Shown here piece after piece: positions 1 through 9,555 of a stretch of DNA of 37,478 nucleotides. Source of the stretch: Lysobacter sp. Lineage in GTDB: Bacteria; Pseudomonadota; Gammaproteobacteria; Xanthomonadales; Xanthomonadaceae. A model generated the notes under the pieces. That model ran no database searches. It saw nothing but the letters and a program-made list of their open reading frames with translations, and had not been told where the DNA came from. Both the position numbers and the translations under genes were made by a program. Each line of letters begins with the position of its first letter. The stretch's first letter is position 1. Where the stretch lies: contig JADZBF010000299.1 in NCBI GenBank assembly GCA_020852215.1, positions 1 through 37,478 on the forward strand. The letters run 5' to 3'.

Positions 1-1524
1 GGTCAACACTTTGCCGGAGCTGGGCACGACGTTGTTGTAGGCGCGGGCGAGACGGGTGATGGAGTCGAGCAGAATGACCACGTCTTTCTTGTGTTCGACC
101 AAGCGCTTGGCGCGTTCGATCACCATTTCGGCGACCTGCACGTGACGCGCGGCGGGTTCGTCGAAGGTGGAGCTGACCACTTCGCCGCGCACCGTGCGCT
201 GCATTTCGGTCACTTCTTCCGGGCGTTCGTCGACGAGCAGCACGATCATGTGCACGTCGGGATGGTTGTACGTGATGGCGCTGGCGATCTGCTGCATCAT
301 CATCGTCTTGCCGGCTTTCGGCGGCGAGACGATCAGCGCGCGCTGGCCTTTGCCCTGCGGCGCCATCAAATCGAGGATGCGGCCGGTGATGTCTTCGGTC
401 GAACCGTCGCCGCGCTCAAGCTTGAAGCGTTTGCGCGGGAACAGCGGGGTGAGGTTCTCGAACAGAATTTTGTTCTTCGACGCTTCCGGCGGTTCGGCGT
501 TGATCGTATCGACCACCGCCAACGCGAAATAGCGTTCGCCGTCTTTCGGCCAGCGAATCTTGCCGGCGATGTAGTCGCCGGTGCGCAGATTGAAGCGGCG
601 GATCTGGCTGGGCGAGATGTACACATCGTCCGGGCCGGCGAGATAGCTGGCTTCGGCCGCGCGCAGGAAGCCGTAGCCGTCGGGCAGGATTTCCAGCACG
701 CCGTCGGCGGCGACGCCGTCGCCGTGGCGGGTCAGCACTTTGAGCAGGGCGAAGATCACGTCCTGCTTGCGCGCGCGGGCCACGCCTTCGTGGATGTTGA
801 GTTGTTCGGCGATGTCCAGCAGCTTCGGCATGGGCATGCGCTTGAGGTCGCTCAGCGAATACTGCTGGAAGCCTTCGGGCACCGCGGGCATCGCCGGGCG
901 CGGCACGTATTGCGCTTGTTGCGCTTGCGCGGAGGGCTGCGGATAACCGCCGCCTTCGCCGCCGTTCTCGCCATCGTTGGGGTTGCTGCGGAAGCGTTCG
1001 CGATCGCGACGATTGCGGAAGCGATCACGACGATTGAAGCGTTGGAACTCGCCGCCTTGGCCCTGTTCGTTGCGTTCGCCGCCGTCGCCGCCTGCGGGCG
1101 CGCCTTGCTGCGGGATGGGCGCGGACGGCGCGACGTTCTGGGTGCGCGGGGGCGCGGGCTCGTAGGACGGGAAGTCGTCTTGCGACGGGGTCGACGCGGG
1201 CTGGGCCAGTTGCGGCGCGTGGAAGGTCTGGGCCGGCGGGGCATGCGCGGCGGGCGCCTGCGGCGCCGGGGCGCGCGGGGGCGCGGACGGCGGCGGCTCG
1301 TTCAGCGGCAGTGGGGCCGTGGTCGGCAGCGGCGCGGGCGCTTCGGGCATCGCGCCCACTTGCAACGGCGCGTGCGCGGCGGCTTTGCCGGCCTTGGGCC
1401 CGGGCTTGGCATGCGCGGCTTTCGCGGATGCGGCCTTCGCGGGCGCGGTGGTGGTCTTGGTGGCACGCGGCTTACGCGCGCGCTTCTCGGCGGAATCGCC
1501 GGATTCGGGAGTTTGGTCGGACAA
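1..1524 (-). CDS. rho: Transcription termination factor Rho, 3' end truncated by window edge
   Basis: Reverse-strand translation from TTG at 1524 ([26 protein letters not shown]...) continues into Rho core: [63 protein letters not shown]-loop region [51 protein letters not shown]. Absent from the ORF track because it runs off the edge. Confidence 0.97.
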   Translation of the reverse strand, partial: MSDQTPESGDSAEKRARKPRATKTTTAPAKAASAKAAHAKPGPKAGKAAAHAPLQVGAMPEAPAPLPTTAPLPLNEPPPSAPPRAPAPQAPAAHAPPAQTFHAPQLAQPASTPSQDDFPSYEPAPPRTQNVAPSAPIPQQGAPAGGDGGERNEQGQGGEFQRFNRRDRFRNRRDRERFRSNPNDGENGGEGGGYPQPSAQAQQAQYVPRPAMPAVPEGFQQYSLSDLKRMPMPKLLDIAEQLNIHEGVARARKQDVIFALLKVLTRHGDGVAADGVLEILPDGYGFLRAAEASYLAGPDDVYISPSQIRRFNLRTGDYIAGKIRWPKDGERYFALAVVDTINAEPPEASKNKILFENLTPLFPRKRFKLERGDGSTEDITGRILDLMAPQGKGQRALIVSPPKAGKTMMMQQIASAITYNHPDVHMIVLLVDERPEEVTEMQRTVRGEVVSSTFDEPAARHVQVAEMVIERAKRLVEHKKDVVILLDSITRLARAYNNVVPSSGKVLT

Positions 1525-1790
1525 GCGGAATTCCTCGGGCACGAACACCCGCGAGACACGGGCGAATAAAGGCCGGGATGAGATGGCGTTGGGGACTAAT
1601 TCGGGAGGATGGACCGGGAGGCGAAGCGGCGGCGCGGTCCGCGCCGGAGGGGTCTGCCCTACACTTTGGTGAGAAAACTAGCACCGGCGGGCCGCAAGGG
1701 CAAGCCTCATTCGCCGAAATGCGCCGTTTGGGCTTCGGCCGGTGTGCTAGCCTTGGCTTTGACTCAGCCAGGGTTAAAAGGACGTTCACG

Positions 1791-2903
1791 ATGAGCGATA
1801 AGCCCACATACACCTACGAGAACCTCTATTCGGGCAGCGGCAACAAAGACCAGCCGAAGATGAGCGATATCCGTCAGGACGATCTCGGCGATTGTTATTT
1901 CGTCGCCGTCGCCGGCGCTATGGCCAAGAGCCAGCCGGATCGGATCAAGGACGCCATCACGTACAACCCCGAGACGGGCAATTTCAACGTCACCCTGTAC
2001 AAGGATGTCGGCGGCAAAGCCGAAAAGGTGACGGTCGAGGTGACCCAGGACGACATCAAGGACAACATCAATCGCAATGGCGGCAGCACGCTCGACAATA
2101 ACGGCGGCAAGACCCCGGTGTGGCCGGCGGTACTCGAGAGTGCTTTCGCCAAGATGAACGACAGCGACCCCAAGGTCGCGGGTTTGGACGAGGGCTACAA
2201 CAAGATCGGCAATGGCGCCTGGGCACGCGACGGGATGTTCGCGTTAACCGGCGAGAAAGGCACCGACATCAGCCGCGATCAAGCCAACAGCCTCGGCGAG
2301 AGCAAGGTCTTCGACCAGGTCAGTCAGGCGATCAAGGATGGGCGCCCGGTCACGCTCAGTACCGACCCGGAAAGCGGCACCAAGCAGGATGGACTCGTCG
2401 ACAATCACGTCTACATGGTGAACAAGGTCTACAAGGACAAAAACGGCGAGATGATGGTCGAGCTGCGCAATCCTTGGGGCCAGAACCAGAACGTGGGCGA
2501 GGGCAAGGACACCAACAGCGCGACGATCACGGTGAAGTTCAAGGACGTGCTGAGTACCGCCGGGTTCGAAGAATTCAATATCGGGCCGGAAGCCAAAGCC
2601 AAAGGCGTCGACAAGGACGCCCCCGCCGCGCAGGCTCCGGCCGCTCAAGCGCCCGCCGCACAGGCTCCGGCTGCCCAGGCGCCTGCCGCGCAAGCCGGCA
2701 CGGGCGATAAATATCTGGATGATCTCATCGCAAAAATCGGCAATCCGGCGCAACTGCGCGAGTCGCTCGCCACCCTCTCCGCGAACTCGCCCGAGTTCCG
2801 CAGGGAAGGCGCCGCGCAATTCCAACAGCAGCAGACCGAACGGGCGCCCGCCGCTCCCGAAGCGGTCGTCGAGGAACGCGGCGCGGCAAGCCGCAACCGC
2901 TGA
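1791..2903 (+). CDS. Calpain-family (C2) cysteine protease
   Basis: DIRQDDLGDCYFVAVAGAMA (Cys motif), DNHVYMVNKVY (His motif), VELRNPWGQ (Asn motif); SD-like aaaagga upstream of ATG 1791; C-terminal (APAAQ)5 linker and Gln-rich tail. Confidence 0.88.
   Translation: MSDKPTYTYENLYSGSGNKDQPKMSDIRQDDLGDCYFVAVAGAMAKSQPDRIKDAITYNPETGNFNVTLYKDVGGKAEKVTVEVTQDDIKDNINRNGGSTLDNNGGKTPVWPAVLESAFAKMNDSDPKVAGLDEGYNKIGNGAWARDGMFALTGEKGTDISRDQANSLGESKVFDQVSQAIKDGRPVTLSTDPESGTKQDGLVDNHVYMVNKVYKDKNGEMMVELRNPWGQNQNVGEGKDTNSATITVKFKDVLSTAGFEEFNIGPEAKAKGVDKDAPAAQAPAAQAPAAQAPAAQAPAAQAGTGDKYLDDLIAKIGNPAQLRESLATLSANSPEFRREGAAQFQQQQTERAPAAPEAVVEERGAASRNR
2619..2693 (+). repeat. 15-bp x5 in-frame tandem repeat coding APAAQ
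   Basis: Five consecutive APAAQ codon blocks inside the calpain-like CDS. Confidence 0.9.
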
Positions 2904-2960
2904 TCGAGCGCCGTTCCGACAGGGCATCGCCCTTCCACGGGCTCATTGCGGTTCGCACCC

Positions 2961-3494
2961 ATGAAGACTCTCAAAAACAACATATTCATCATCGCCGTCA
3001 TGATGGCTGTCGCCAGTGGCGCTGCCTGTCATGGTTCCAAGGAGACTCCATTGACTTCCAATGCTTCCGATACGCCATTGATCGACACCATCGCATCGCT
3101 TCCGACCGGGACCGCGTTGGCAGGCGAGCAAACCGCGGCATCGTCCGATTTGTCCGACTGGATGACGAGTTACCTCAAAGGGCGCTACACCATCGTTTCG
3201 AAACGATTCTTCTCGGTGCCCAAGGACGAATTCCATTGGCAATCGGTCGCCAAGTTCGTCGGTAACGCCATCGAGCAGCCGCTGGGTGCGTGCGTCGAGC
3301 GCTACGATTGGCACAATCCCGGTTACGACCTGGTTTCGGTCTGGATCATTCCCGGGCAACCGGGGAAACGCATCGCGGTGGCCGGCCGACGCGGTTCGGC
3401 CGACGGCGCCGACGGCATCGTCGGCTATTTCGAACTCCAAGGCGATCCGCTGGACGATGCCGGCGTTTGCGAGAAATCGACCGCTAATTCTTGA
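2961..3494 (+). CDS. Small exported protein, possibly a lipoprotein, unknown function
   Basis: MKTLKNNIFIIAVMMAVASGAACHGSKETPLTS: basic N-terminus, hydrophobic core, Cys at a possible lipobox (GAAC, not canonical). Starts 57 bp after the calpain stop, same strand. Confidence 0.75.
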   Translation: MKTLKNNIFIIAVMMAVASGAACHGSKETPLTSNASDTPLIDTIASLPTGTALAGEQTAASSDLSDWMTSYLKGRYTIVSKRFFSVPKDEFHWQSVAKFVGNAIEQPLGACVERYDWHNPGYDLVSVWIIPGQPGKRIAVAGRRGSADGADGIVGYFELQGDPLDDAGVCEKSTANS

Positions 3495-3564
3495 TCGCCC
3501 GCCGTTGCGGCGGCCGCGGATTGCGGGTCGCGAAGGATAAACCCTCACCCTCGCGCTTTTCGGA

Positions 3565-3588
3565 CGCCGGCTTCGACGCCGGCGTTTT
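3565..3588 (+). terminator. Putative intrinsic terminator
   Basis: CGCCGGC-TTCGAC-GCCGGCG followed by TTTT, downstream of the 2961-3494 gene. Confidence 0.5.
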
Positions 3589-3705
3589 CGTGTCGCCGTC
3601 GCGCCGAATCGCCGAGGCTGTCGCGCCGCAGTCCCCCGAAGCGCTTTCGCTACGGCGGACTTCACGCCATCGCGCGAACCGCAGCGCGGACCCGCGCCGA
3701 TGCCG

Positions 3706-4032
3706 TTACAGCGCTTTTTCGATCAACTGCGCCAACTGCTGTTTGCCGACGGCGCCGATCTGGGTGCCGTGGACTTGACCGTTCTTGAAGGTCAGCAGCA
3801 TCGGGATGCTGCGGGCGTGGAAGCGGCGGCCGAGGTTGGGATGCGCTTCGACATCGACCTTCACGATCTTGGCGCGGCCGTCGTAATCGTCGGCGAGTTG
3901 GTCGAGGAACGGCGCGATCATCTTGCAGGGGCTGCACCAGGGCGCCCAGAAATCCACCAGCACGGGCACGTCCGACTGCAGGACGAGCGCGTCGAAATCG
4001 GCGTCGGTGGCATGGGCAATTTTGTCGCTCAC
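3706..4032 (-). CDS. trxA: Thioredoxin, WCSPC active site
   Basis: MSDKIAHATDADFDALVLQSDVPVLVDFWAPWCSPCKMIAPFLDQLADDYDGRAKIVKVDVEAHPNLGRRFHARSIPMLLTFKNGQ; GTG start at 4032; lies between rho and rhlB. Confidence 0.93.
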   Translation of the reverse strand: MSDKIAHATDADFDALVLQSDVPVLVDFWAPWCSPCKMIAPFLDQLADDYDGRAKIVKVDVEAHPNLGRRFHARSIPMLLTFKNGQVHGTQIGAVGKQQLAQLIEKAL

Positions 4033-4320
4033 AGGGGGTCTCCGTGGTGGTGCCGGCACGCCGTTGCGGCGCGCCTGTGGTGTACGAGAGGGCCGATGCG
4101 AGCGGCCCGGTGCGGTGGATGAGGTGCGGGGCGGTGGAGCTGGGCTGTTACACTGCGGCCTCGCATCGCCGGCTTCAAGGGCTTCGCCCCGCAGCCGAGC
4201 GCGCTCGACCGCGATTCCCCGTCAGTGCACAGACGCCAGCAGTCTGCTGCCCCGCGACCTCCCACGCAAGCGCGAGCCCGGCATTCTTTCGTCGCGCCGC
4301 CTTCTTTTCGACGCTAGCAC

Positions 4321-6132
4321 ATGAGCGATAAGCCCTTAACTGACCTCACTTTTTCGTCGTTCGCCAGTCCCGACGGCGAAACCCTCGCCTTGCATCCGAG
4401 CCTGTTGGCCGGGCTGGACGCCGCCGGATTCACCCGCTGCACGCCGATCCAGGCCCTGACCCTGCCGGTCGCCCTGCACGGCCGCGATGTGGCCGGTCAA
4501 GCGCAAACCGGTGCCGGCAAGACCCTGGCCTTCCTGGTCACGGTGATGAACCGCTTGTTGACCCGCCCGGCCCTGGCCGAGCGCAAGCCCGAGGACCCGC
4601 GGGCGCTGATCCTGGCCCCGACCCGCGAACTGGCGATCCAAATCCATAAGGACGCGATGAAATTCGGCGCCGACCTGGGCCTGAAGTTCGCCCTGGTCTA
4701 CGGCGGCGTGGATTACGACAAACAACGCGCCCTGCTCCAGGCCGGCGCGGACGTGATCATCGCCACCCCGGGGCGGCTGATCGATTACGTCAAACAGCAC
4801 AAAGTCGTGTCGCTGCATGCCTGCGAAATCTGCGTGTTGGACGAAGCCGACCGCATGTTCGACCTGGGCTTCATCAAGGACATCCGGTTCCTGCTGCGGC
4901 GCATGCCCGAGCGCACCACCCGGCAAACGCTGCTGTTCAGCGCGACGCTGAGCCATCGCGTGCTCGAACTCGCCTACGAGCACATGAACGAGCCCGAGAA
5001 GTTGGTGGTGGAGACCGAAACCATCACCGCGGCGCGGGTGCGGCAAAAAATGTACTACCCGGCGGACGACGAAAAAATTCCGCTGCTGCTCGGCCTGCTC
5101 TCGCGGAGCGAAGGCGCGCGCACGATGGTGTTCGTCAACACCAAGGCCTTCGTCGAACGCGTGGCGCGGTCGCTGGAGCGCTCTGGATATCGCGTCGGCG
5201 TGCTGAGCGGCGATGTGCCGCAGAAAAAGCGCGAATCGCTGCTGAGGAAATTCCAGGCCGGTCAGCTCGAAATCCTGGTCGCCACCGATGTCGCCGCGCG
5301 CGGCCTGCATATCGACGGCGTCAGCCACGTTTACAACTACGACTTGCCGTTCGATGCCGAAGACTATGTGCATCGCATCGGCCGTACTGCGCGCTTGGGC
5401 GCCGAGGGCGACGCGATCAGCTTCGCCTGCGAACGCTATGCGATGAGCCTGCCGGACATCGAGCGCTACATCGACCAGAAGATTCCGTCCGAGCCGGTGA
5501 CGCGCGAATTGTTGACCGCGCTGCCGCGACCGGAACGCCCGAAACCGCCCCAAGGCGCAGAGACCGACACCGACGCGGGCGACGAGGACGACAGCATCAG
5601 CACGATCTTCCGCGAAGCGCGCGAACAGCGCGCGGCGGACGATGCGAAGCGCGGCAAAAGCGGCAGCGGCAGTCGCAGCGGCGGTCCGGGCGGCCGCGGT
5701 CGCAGCGGCGAACGTTCCGGCGGCCCGCGTTCGAGCGGCGGCGAACGTCGCGAACGCACCCACGAGCGCGGCCCGCGCCCGCCGCGCGATGCGCAAGCGC
5801 AAGCCAGCAATGGCGACGCGCATCCGGCGGCCGCGGCGATTCCCGCATCGCCCGCGCCGAACGCCGCGATCGCGCAAGCCCCCGACAGCGAACGCGCGCC
5901 GCGCAAACGTCGTCGTCGTCGCGGCGGCATGCGCATTGATGGCGGCGACGCCTCGGCGCAGGCCGTCGACCAAGCCGTTCGCGCACTGGAAACCCCGGCC
6001 GCGGTGCCGGTCGGCAACTCAGCCAAAGCCGGCGGCGACGCCAAGTCTTCGCAAGGCAAGCCCTCGCTGTTCTCGCGCATCGGCCACAAGCTGAAATCGT
6101 TAGTGACAAAACCGCCGCGTTCGCAGCATTGA
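4321..6132 (+). CDS. rhlB: DEAD-box ATP-dependent RNA helicase RhlB with long Arg/Gly-rich C-terminal tail
   Basis: [62 protein letters not shown] motifs; divergent from trxA. Confidence 0.93.
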   Translation: MSDKPLTDLTFSSFASPDGETLALHPSLLAGLDAAGFTRCTPIQALTLPVALHGRDVAGQAQTGAGKTLAFLVTVMNRLLTRPALAERKPEDPRALILAPTRELAIQIHKDAMKFGADLGLKFALVYGGVDYDKQRALLQAGADVIIATPGRLIDYVKQHKVVSLHACEICVLDEADRMFDLGFIKDIRFLLRRMPERTTRQTLLFSATLSHRVLELAYEHMNEPEKLVVETETITAARVRQKMYYPADDEKIPLLLGLLSRSEGARTMVFVNTKAFVERVARSLERSGYRVGVLSGDVPQKKRESLLRKFQAGQLEILVATDVAARGLHIDGVSHVYNYDLPFDAEDYVHRIGRTARLGAEGDAISFACERYAMSLPDIERYIDQKIPSEPVTRELLTALPRPERPKPPQGAETDTDAGDEDDSISTIFREAREQRAADDAKRGKSGSGSRSGGPGGRGRSGERSGGPRSSGGERRERTHERGPRPPRDAQAQASNGDAHPAAAAIPASPAPNAAIAQAPDSERAPRKRRRRRGGMRIDGGDASAQAVDQAVRALETPAAVPVGNSAKAGGDAKSSQGKPSLFSRIGHKLKSLVTKPPRSQH

Positions 6133-6165
6133 TCGATAAGATTGATTCTTTAGGGAAAAATTTTC

Positions 6166-7044
6166 ATGAAGAAAATCGTTCTTCCAGCACTTGTCGTTGC
6201 AGTCGTCGCAGTCGCTGCATGGGTCTATTCCCAACGCGAGCGCGTTGTTTCGCCGCCATCAGATGAAATAGCTCCGACGGAAACACCCTCGCCGAGCGCG
6301 CAGACAACCACTTCGGCGGGTACGGATACGCAAGCGCAATCGGCACGGCCAAGCTTGGCGGATACGCAACATCTGAATCGAAAAGTCGAGATCACGTCGA
6401 TCAACCTCGCAAAAGATTGGGCGCAACTCCAAGAAACCGCGAAGACCGATCCCGCGTTCGCGTATGCGCTGGTCTTGAAATTATTCGAATGCAAGATGGT
6501 AGCGAATACGTTCGGCGGCATCGAAAAGCTCAACAGCAAGACCGTAGCCGCCAATCAGAACGCGAGCGGCTTGTCCGACGACATCAAAGCCAAGGCGGCT
6601 GTGTGTGCCGACCTCACACAAACCCAGTATATGGCGTATGTCGATATGATCGAGTTCGCCGCAGCGTCCGGTGTTATTAAAGCGCAGGCCGAGTACAGCA
6701 CTTTCGTTGCGGCAAGCCTTAACATGACACCGGACATTATCAAGAACCCAAGGGTCATTGATGAGTACAAGGCAAAAAGCATGCGCTATTACCATAGCGC
6801 AGCTCAGTCTGGGTATGCGCCGGCATTACAAAATCTATCGTTCGCATACTCTGATGGCATCCTGACTCCAAAGGACGATTACGCTGCGTATAAATACTTG
6901 CTTGCAACCAACTTGGCCGCGGCCCGTGGAAGCCCGTCGCGCGATAAATTGCTAGTTCGGTTTCAATCCGGACTGACGCCACAACAAATCGCTTCCGCGC
7001 AGAGGGAGGCGATCGCGATTTATAACGCCTGTTGCCGTAAATAA
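6166..7044 (+). CDS. Exported or membrane-anchored hypothetical protein with Sel1-like segment
   Basis: N-terminal MKKIVLPALVVAVVAVAAWVYSQ hydrophobic segment; SMRYYHSAAQSGYAPALQNLSFAYSDGI resembles Sel1/TPR-like helices. Confidence 0.7.
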   Translation: MKKIVLPALVVAVVAVAAWVYSQRERVVSPPSDEIAPTETPSPSAQTTTSAGTDTQAQSARPSLADTQHLNRKVEITSINLAKDWAQLQETAKTDPAFAYALVLKLFECKMVANTFGGIEKLNSKTVAANQNASGLSDDIKAKAAVCADLTQTQYMAYVDMIEFAAASGVIKAQAEYSTFVAASLNMTPDIIKNPRVIDEYKAKSMRYYHSAAQSGYAPALQNLSFAYSDGILTPKDDYAAYKYLLATNLAAARGSPSRDKLLVRFQSGLTPQQIASAQREAIAIYNACCRK

Positions 7045-7094
7045 TTCAGCGGCTCGGCTTTTTTTCGACACACTTTCTAACACAAGGAGTTTTT

Positions 7095-7590
7095 ATGAGA
7101 AAAGCAATGTGGCCAAAAGCATTTTTGGTGTTATCTCTCTCGTTGTTTTCAAGCGCCGCTTTTTCACAGATAGCGGGGCCATCCGTTGGAACATTTACAT
7201 GTAGCGAGTGCGCCCTGACAGGACCGCACCCGGATCTTGAGACAATCGCGTTCATCAAATCGGACGTAAATCCAACACTCGATAACGGCAGTTGGCTCGA
7301 CTCGAATCAACAAGGCGAGGAGCGTCACTATTTGCAATAGCACGCACTGTGCGACTTATCAATTCACTGGCAATGGCAACGTCCTACAAGTGTCGAAAGA
7401 GCCAGTCTTGGGTGGTGGCGGCGGCGGCGGTGGTAGCGGTGGTAGTGGCGGCGGCGTTGGCGGCGGTTATTACGTATATGAACCCATCTACACCTATACC
7501 ACCGTTTGCGTCGGAGGTTACTGCGAGAGCGCTTGGGTTATTACGGGTTTTAATAGGACTTTCATCCGCACGGGCAACGAACAGCAATAG
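7095..7590 (+). pseudogene. Exported Gly-rich protein gene split by an apparent frameshift
   Basis: Frame of 7095 gives signal peptide and MRKAMWPKAFLVLSLSLFSSAAFSQIAGPSVGTFTCSECALTGPHPDLETIAFIKSDVNPTLDNGSW then stops at 7340. The +1 frame over the same stretch continues SVTICNSTHCATYQFTGNGNVLQVSKEPVLGGGGGGGGSGGSGGGVGGGYYVYEPIYTYTTVCVGGYCESAWVITGFNRTFIRTGNEQQ to 7590. Confidence 0.6.
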
Positions 7591-7665
7591 TGTAGAAGAC
7601 TTCGATTCGCGGCATTTATCTAGCTTTTGCGATGCCGTGAAATTGATGGCGGCTATTCCTCAAAA

Positions 7666-7697
7666 GGGGCACGAAGCTCATTCGTGCCCCTTTTTTT
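7666..7697 (+). terminator. Intrinsic terminator
   Basis: GGGGCACGAA-gctca-TTCGTGCCCC followed by TTTTTTT. Confidence 0.88.
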
Positions 7698-7747
7698 CTT
7701 ATCGAAGCGCCATGTTCTCCGGCGCGCCTTCTGCGATACTTCCGGTC

Positions 7748-8437
7748 ATGACCCTTCTCCGCTTCGACAACGTCAGCAAGCAGTACCCGGGCGGACAAGC
7801 GGCGCTGACCGAGGTGAGTTTTTCGGTGGCGCGCGGCGAGATGTTGTTCGTCACCGGGCATTCGGGCGCGGGCAAAAGCACACTGTTGAAGCTGATCCAA
7901 TTGGCGGAACGGCCCAATCGCGGCGCGGTGTTGCTGAACGAACGCAATTTGCGCAACGTCGATGGGCGCGGCGTGGCGATGCACCGGCGCGAGATTGGCG
8001 TGGTGTATCAGGACCACCGCCTGCTGACCGATCGCAGTGTGTCCGAGAACGTGGCCTTGCCGTTGATCCTGCGCGGCGTGCGTCGCGACGAAATTCGCAA
8101 ACGCGTGCGCGCCATGCTCGACCGTCTGGGCATCGGCACCCGCGGCGACGCGCTGCCGGGGCAATTGTCGGCGGGCGAACAACAACGCGTGGGCATCGCG
8201 CGCGCGCTGGTCGGCGAACCGGCGTTGCTGGTCGCGGACGAACCCACGGGCAATCTCGATCCGACGTTGTCGGCCGAGATCATGACCTTGTTCGCGGCGC
8301 TGCCCGAACGGGGCACCAGCGTGCTGGTCGCCAGTCACGATCTGGCCTTGGTCAAACGCATGAAGAAGCGCGTGTTGGTGCTGGATCACGGCAAGCTGCT
8401 GGACGACATCCGCCCGGAGGAATTGGCCGATGGCTAA
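7748..8437 (+). CDS. ftsE: Cell division ATP-binding protein FtsE
   Basis: MTLLRFDNVSKQYPGGQAALTEVSFSVARGEMLFVTGHSGAGKSTLLKLI; LSAGEQQRVGIARAL; VADEPTGNLDP. The ORF-track start at 7292 is upstream read-through. Confidence 0.95.
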   Translation: MTLLRFDNVSKQYPGGQAALTEVSFSVARGEMLFVTGHSGAGKSTLLKLIQLAERPNRGAVLLNERNLRNVDGRGVAMHRREIGVVYQDHRLLTDRSVSENVALPLILRGVRRDEIRKRVRAMLDRLGIGTRGDALPGQLSAGEQQRVGIARALVGEPALLVADEPTGNLDPTLSAEIMTLFAALPERGTSVLVASHDLALVKRMKKRVLVLDHGKLLDDIRPEELADG

Positions 8438-9395
8438 GCCCGCCGCAGCGAAACATGCCACGGCGAAGCCGGCAGCCGCCGCGCCGAAGCGCTCGCGCCT
8501 CGGCATCTGGTGGGAACACCATCTGCAGAGCCTCGTCTCCAGCCTCGGGCGCATGCTGCGCCGGCCCTGGGCCACGCTGCTGACGGTCGGGGTGATGGCG
8601 GTGGCGCTGGCGCTGCCGCTCGGGCTGTGGCTGGTGCTGCAGAACGCGGCGCGCCTGAGCGGCACCATCGAACGCTCGCGCGAGATCGGCGTGTTCCTGA
8701 AGCCGGAGATCGCCGCGCCGCAAGCGCAAGCCTTGGCCGAGCGGCTGCGCGCGCGCGACGACGTGGCGACGCTGGAACTGCGCACGCCCGAACAAGGCCT
8801 GGAAACGCTGCGCCGCAGCGGCGCTTACGCGGAGGCGATCGCGGTGGTCGGCGAGAACCCGTTGCCGAGTCTGCTGATCGTGCGTCCGCGCGGCGACGAA
8901 GCCGCGCTGGCCGCCGCACTGGCGGCCCTGCCCGAGACCGACCAGGTGCGGCGCGACGCGGTGTGGCGCGAGCGCTTGGACCGCGGGCTCGCGTTCGGCG
9001 AACGCGCGGTCTGGGTGCTGGGCGCGCTGCTCGGCCTCGGCGCGCTGTTGGTGGTGGGCAATACGGTGCGCTTGGACATTCAGAACCGGCGCGAAGAAAT
9101 CGCGGTGCTGCATCTGCTGGGCGCCACCGACGGTTTCGTGCGTCGGCCGTTTTTGTATTTGGGCGTGTGGTACGGGCTGGCCGCGGGCGCGTTGGCGTTG
9201 ACCGTGCTCACCGCGGCGGAATTCGCGCTGCGGCAGCCGCTGAAGGCGCTCGCAGAAAGTTACGGCAGCGCGTTCAGCTTCGCGGGAATGCCGCCGCTGC
9301 AAGCGTTCGGCGCGTTGATCGCCGCCGCCGCGTTGGGCTGGATCGGCGCCGGCGTGGTCACCGGACACTTTCTGCGTCAGACTAGAGTCGCTTAG
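8430..9395 (+). CDS. ftsX: Cell division ABC permease FtsX
   Basis: Overlaps ftsE stop by 8 bp; WWEHHLQSLVSSLGRMLRRPWATLLTVGVMAVALALPLGLW; NRREEIAVLHLLGATDGFVRRPFLYLG. Confidence 0.94.
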   Translation: MAKPAAAKHATAKPAAAAPKRSRLGIWWEHHLQSLVSSLGRMLRRPWATLLTVGVMAVALALPLGLWLVLQNAARLSGTIERSREIGVFLKPEIAAPQAQALAERLRARDDVATLELRTPEQGLETLRRSGAYAEAIAVVGENPLPSLLIVRPRGDEAALAAALAALPETDQVRRDAVWRERLDRGLAFGERAVWVLGALLGLGALLVVGNTVRLDIQNRREEIAVLHLLGATDGFVRRPFLYLGVWYGLAAGALALTVLTAAEFALRQPLKALAESYGSAFSFAGMPPLQAFGALIAAAALGWIGAGVVTGHFLRQTRVA

Positions 9396-9555
9396 CGCGC
9401 GAACGCGGGACATCGCTCCCGTACGCCGCACGCGATAGCGCCAACGCATTCGCAGGGGGTGCGCCGTCTCCGTCATGGGAGGGCGTATATGGTCGGAATC
9501 CCTTCCGGCGCAGGGTCGCGCCGTTTTCCCACCCCAACCGAGACGTCGTCCACCG

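Noticed and set aside
91-1569. 492-aa plus-strand ORF
   Set aside because: Shadow ORF antisense to rho; His/Arg/Gly-biased composition typical of high-GC antisense frames.
4336-5973. 545-aa minus-strand ORF
   Set aside because: Antisense to rhlB, low-complexity Ala/Arg/His composition, no family motif.
7292-7747. N-terminal extension of FtsE in the ORF track
   Set aside because: Upstream read-through across the split Gly-rich gene and a strong terminator at 7666-7697; the FtsE homology starts at 7748.
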